From Acidiferrobacter sp. (GTDB lineage Bacteria > Pseudomonadota > Gammaproteobacteria > Acidiferrobacterales > Acidiferrobacteraceae), in assembly GCA_027335965.1 (NCBI GenBank), contig DAHWGZ010000090.1, forward strand, positions 1 to 6,638: 6,638 nt of DNA, read 5' to 3'. The position numbers were made by a program, and so were the translations under genes. Below are positions 6,025 to 6,638 of the stretch, one piece after another. Each line of letters opens with the position of its first letter. The stretch's first letter is position 1. Under the pieces are notes generated by a model, which was given only the letters and a program-made list of their open reading frames with translations, ran no database searches and was not told where the DNA came from.

Positions 6025-6104
6025 GCACGGCGCCCGCATCCCGGTGACGCAAGCGCCGGTGCCATGTGGCCCTGTGCGCGCCGGCCCCAGGGCGGGCGCC
6101 ATGC
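6025..6104. repeat. Long-range inverted repeat (12 of 13 pairs) between chaB-like gene and waaF
   Basis: Bases 6025-6037 pair with 6092-6104 at 12 of 13 positions, nine of them consecutive (GGCGCCCGC with GCGGGCGCC), enclosing 54 bases. The loop holds a smaller pairing, GCCGG (6055-6059) with CCGGC (6081-6085). It occupies the ~200-base gap between converging genes, 34 bases beyond the waaF stop codon. No T tract follows on either strand. It may act as a stable 3' structure for the waaF message. Confidence 0.45.
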
Positions 6105-6137
6105 CCCCACAGGCTATGCGTGGTTGCGACTCGGACC

Positions 6138-6638
6138 TTAGGATAAGCGAATGACTTGCTCGAGGGCCTCCTCCACCCTTTCCGGGGCGAGATCCTCCAG
6201 GCAACGCAGGTGGCCCTGCGGACAGGTGCGTGCAAAGCACGGACTGCAGGGCAGGCCCAGGGTGATAGTGAGGGCGCGATCGTCGAGCGGCGGGGTGTGG
6301 TTAGGGTCCGAGGACCCAAAGACCGCTACAAGCGGCTTATGGAGGCTTGCCGCGATATGCATGAGGCCTGAGTCGTTGCTCGCCACGGCGGCGGCTAGCG
6401 ACATGAGGTCCACGGCCTCGAGCAAGGTCGTATGTCCGGCGAGGTTGATGCATGCGCCTTGCGAGAGATCGTGTATCGACTGCGCGATCCCGCGATCATG
6501 CGGGCCGCCGAGCAGCAGGACTTGCCAGCCCCGCTTGCGGTAGCTGCGCGCAAGGTGTGCGAAGTGGCGGGCCGGCCAGCGCTTCGCGGGACCATATTCG
6601 GCGCCCGGACAGAGCGCCAGGAGGGGGGTGTCCGTATC
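6138..6638 (-). CDS. waaF: ADP-heptose--LPS heptosyltransferase II (WaaF), C-terminal half (5' end outside window)
   Basis: The frame is open from the right edge to the TAA at 6140-6138, giving 166 residues, roughly the C-terminal half of a ~340-350-residue enzyme. The TTG at 6425 is internal. PGAEYGPAKRWP (visible residues 11-22) matches PGAEFGPAKRWP of E. coli WaaF, the signature of heptosyltransferase II; ASNDSGLMHIAASL (86-99) matches VTNDSGLMHVAAAL; FGSSDPNHTPPL follows. WaaF transfers the second L-glycero-D-manno-heptose to heptose I of the inner core at the cytoplasmic membrane. The end differs from E. coli: CSPCFARTCPQGHLRC (131-146) gives a C-x2-C-x4-C-x6-C set found in many non-enteric WaaF proteins, as I recall. 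The gene runs leftward towards the ChaB-domain gene; its promoter and N-terminal domain are not visible. Family assignment is firm. Confidence 0.95.
   Translation of the reverse strand, partial: DTDTPLLALCPGAEYGPAKRWPARHFAHLARSYRKRGWQVLLLGGPHDRGIAQSIHDLSQGACINLAGHTTLLEAVDLMSLAAAVASNDSGLMHIAASLHKPLVAVFGSSDPNHTPPLDDRALTITLGLPCSPCFARTCPQGHLRCLEDLAPERVEEALEQVIRLS

Noticed and set aside
5950..6319. Minus-strand frames of about 100 codons overlapping the waaF end and the gap
   Set aside because: They overlap waaF out of frame or run through the inverted repeats, lack ribosome sites and show no domain.
1..6638. CRISPR array, tRNA, insertion sequence, toxin-antitoxin or defence genes
   Set aside because: No regular direct repeats, no tRNA cloverleaf or T-loop sequence, no transposase motifs or terminal repeats were found.

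Overview
The window looks like a piece of a lipopolysaccharide (LPS) core or O-antigen locus from a high-GC Gram-negative proteobacterium. The evidence is three GT9 heptosyltransferase-type enzymes, one WaaG-like GT4 glycosyltransferase, an asparagine-synthase-type amidotransferase, and a strong preference for G or C at third codon positions. Gammaproteobacteria is my best guess; an acidophilic sulfur- or iron-oxidising lineage is possible, but the sequence does not prove it.

Layout, left to right. Bases 1-1314 (+) hold the synthetase part of an asparagine synthase family protein whose N-terminal glutaminase domain lies outside the window. It converges, with a 7-base gap, on a leftward three-gene unit. 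In transcription order that unit is a WaaQ-type heptosyltransferase (about 4672 to 3557), a WaaG-like GT4 enzyme (3572-2433) and a second, less typical GT9 enzyme (2440-1322). The genes overlap by 16 and 8 bases, so they are almost certainly co-transcribed and translationally coupled. About 750 bases without a convincing gene follow (4673-5422). Just before the next gene this stretch contains nested inverted repeats that could form alternative RNA structures. A rightward gene (5423-5938) encodes a very basic protein with a central ChaB-like domain. After about 200 bases rich in inverted repeats comes the C-terminal half of waaF (6638-6138, -), cut by the window edge.

How the genes fit together. 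WaaF and WaaQ type enzymes add L-glycero-D-manno-heptose to the inner core. The WaaG-like enzyme would add the first outer-core hexose, the extra GT9 enzyme a further heptose or related sugar, and the amidotransferase probably makes an amide, either asparagine or an amidated sugar. The ChaB-domain gene has no obvious role in LPS synthesis and looks like an inserted stand-alone unit.

Most of the window is a recognisable pathway. The less expected parts are the ChaB fusion protein with its histone-H1-like basic arm, the structured sequence upstream of it, the long inverted repeat between it and waaF, and a C-terminal set of four cysteines in all three GT9 proteins. I see no CRISPR array, tRNA, rRNA, insertion sequence or defence system.
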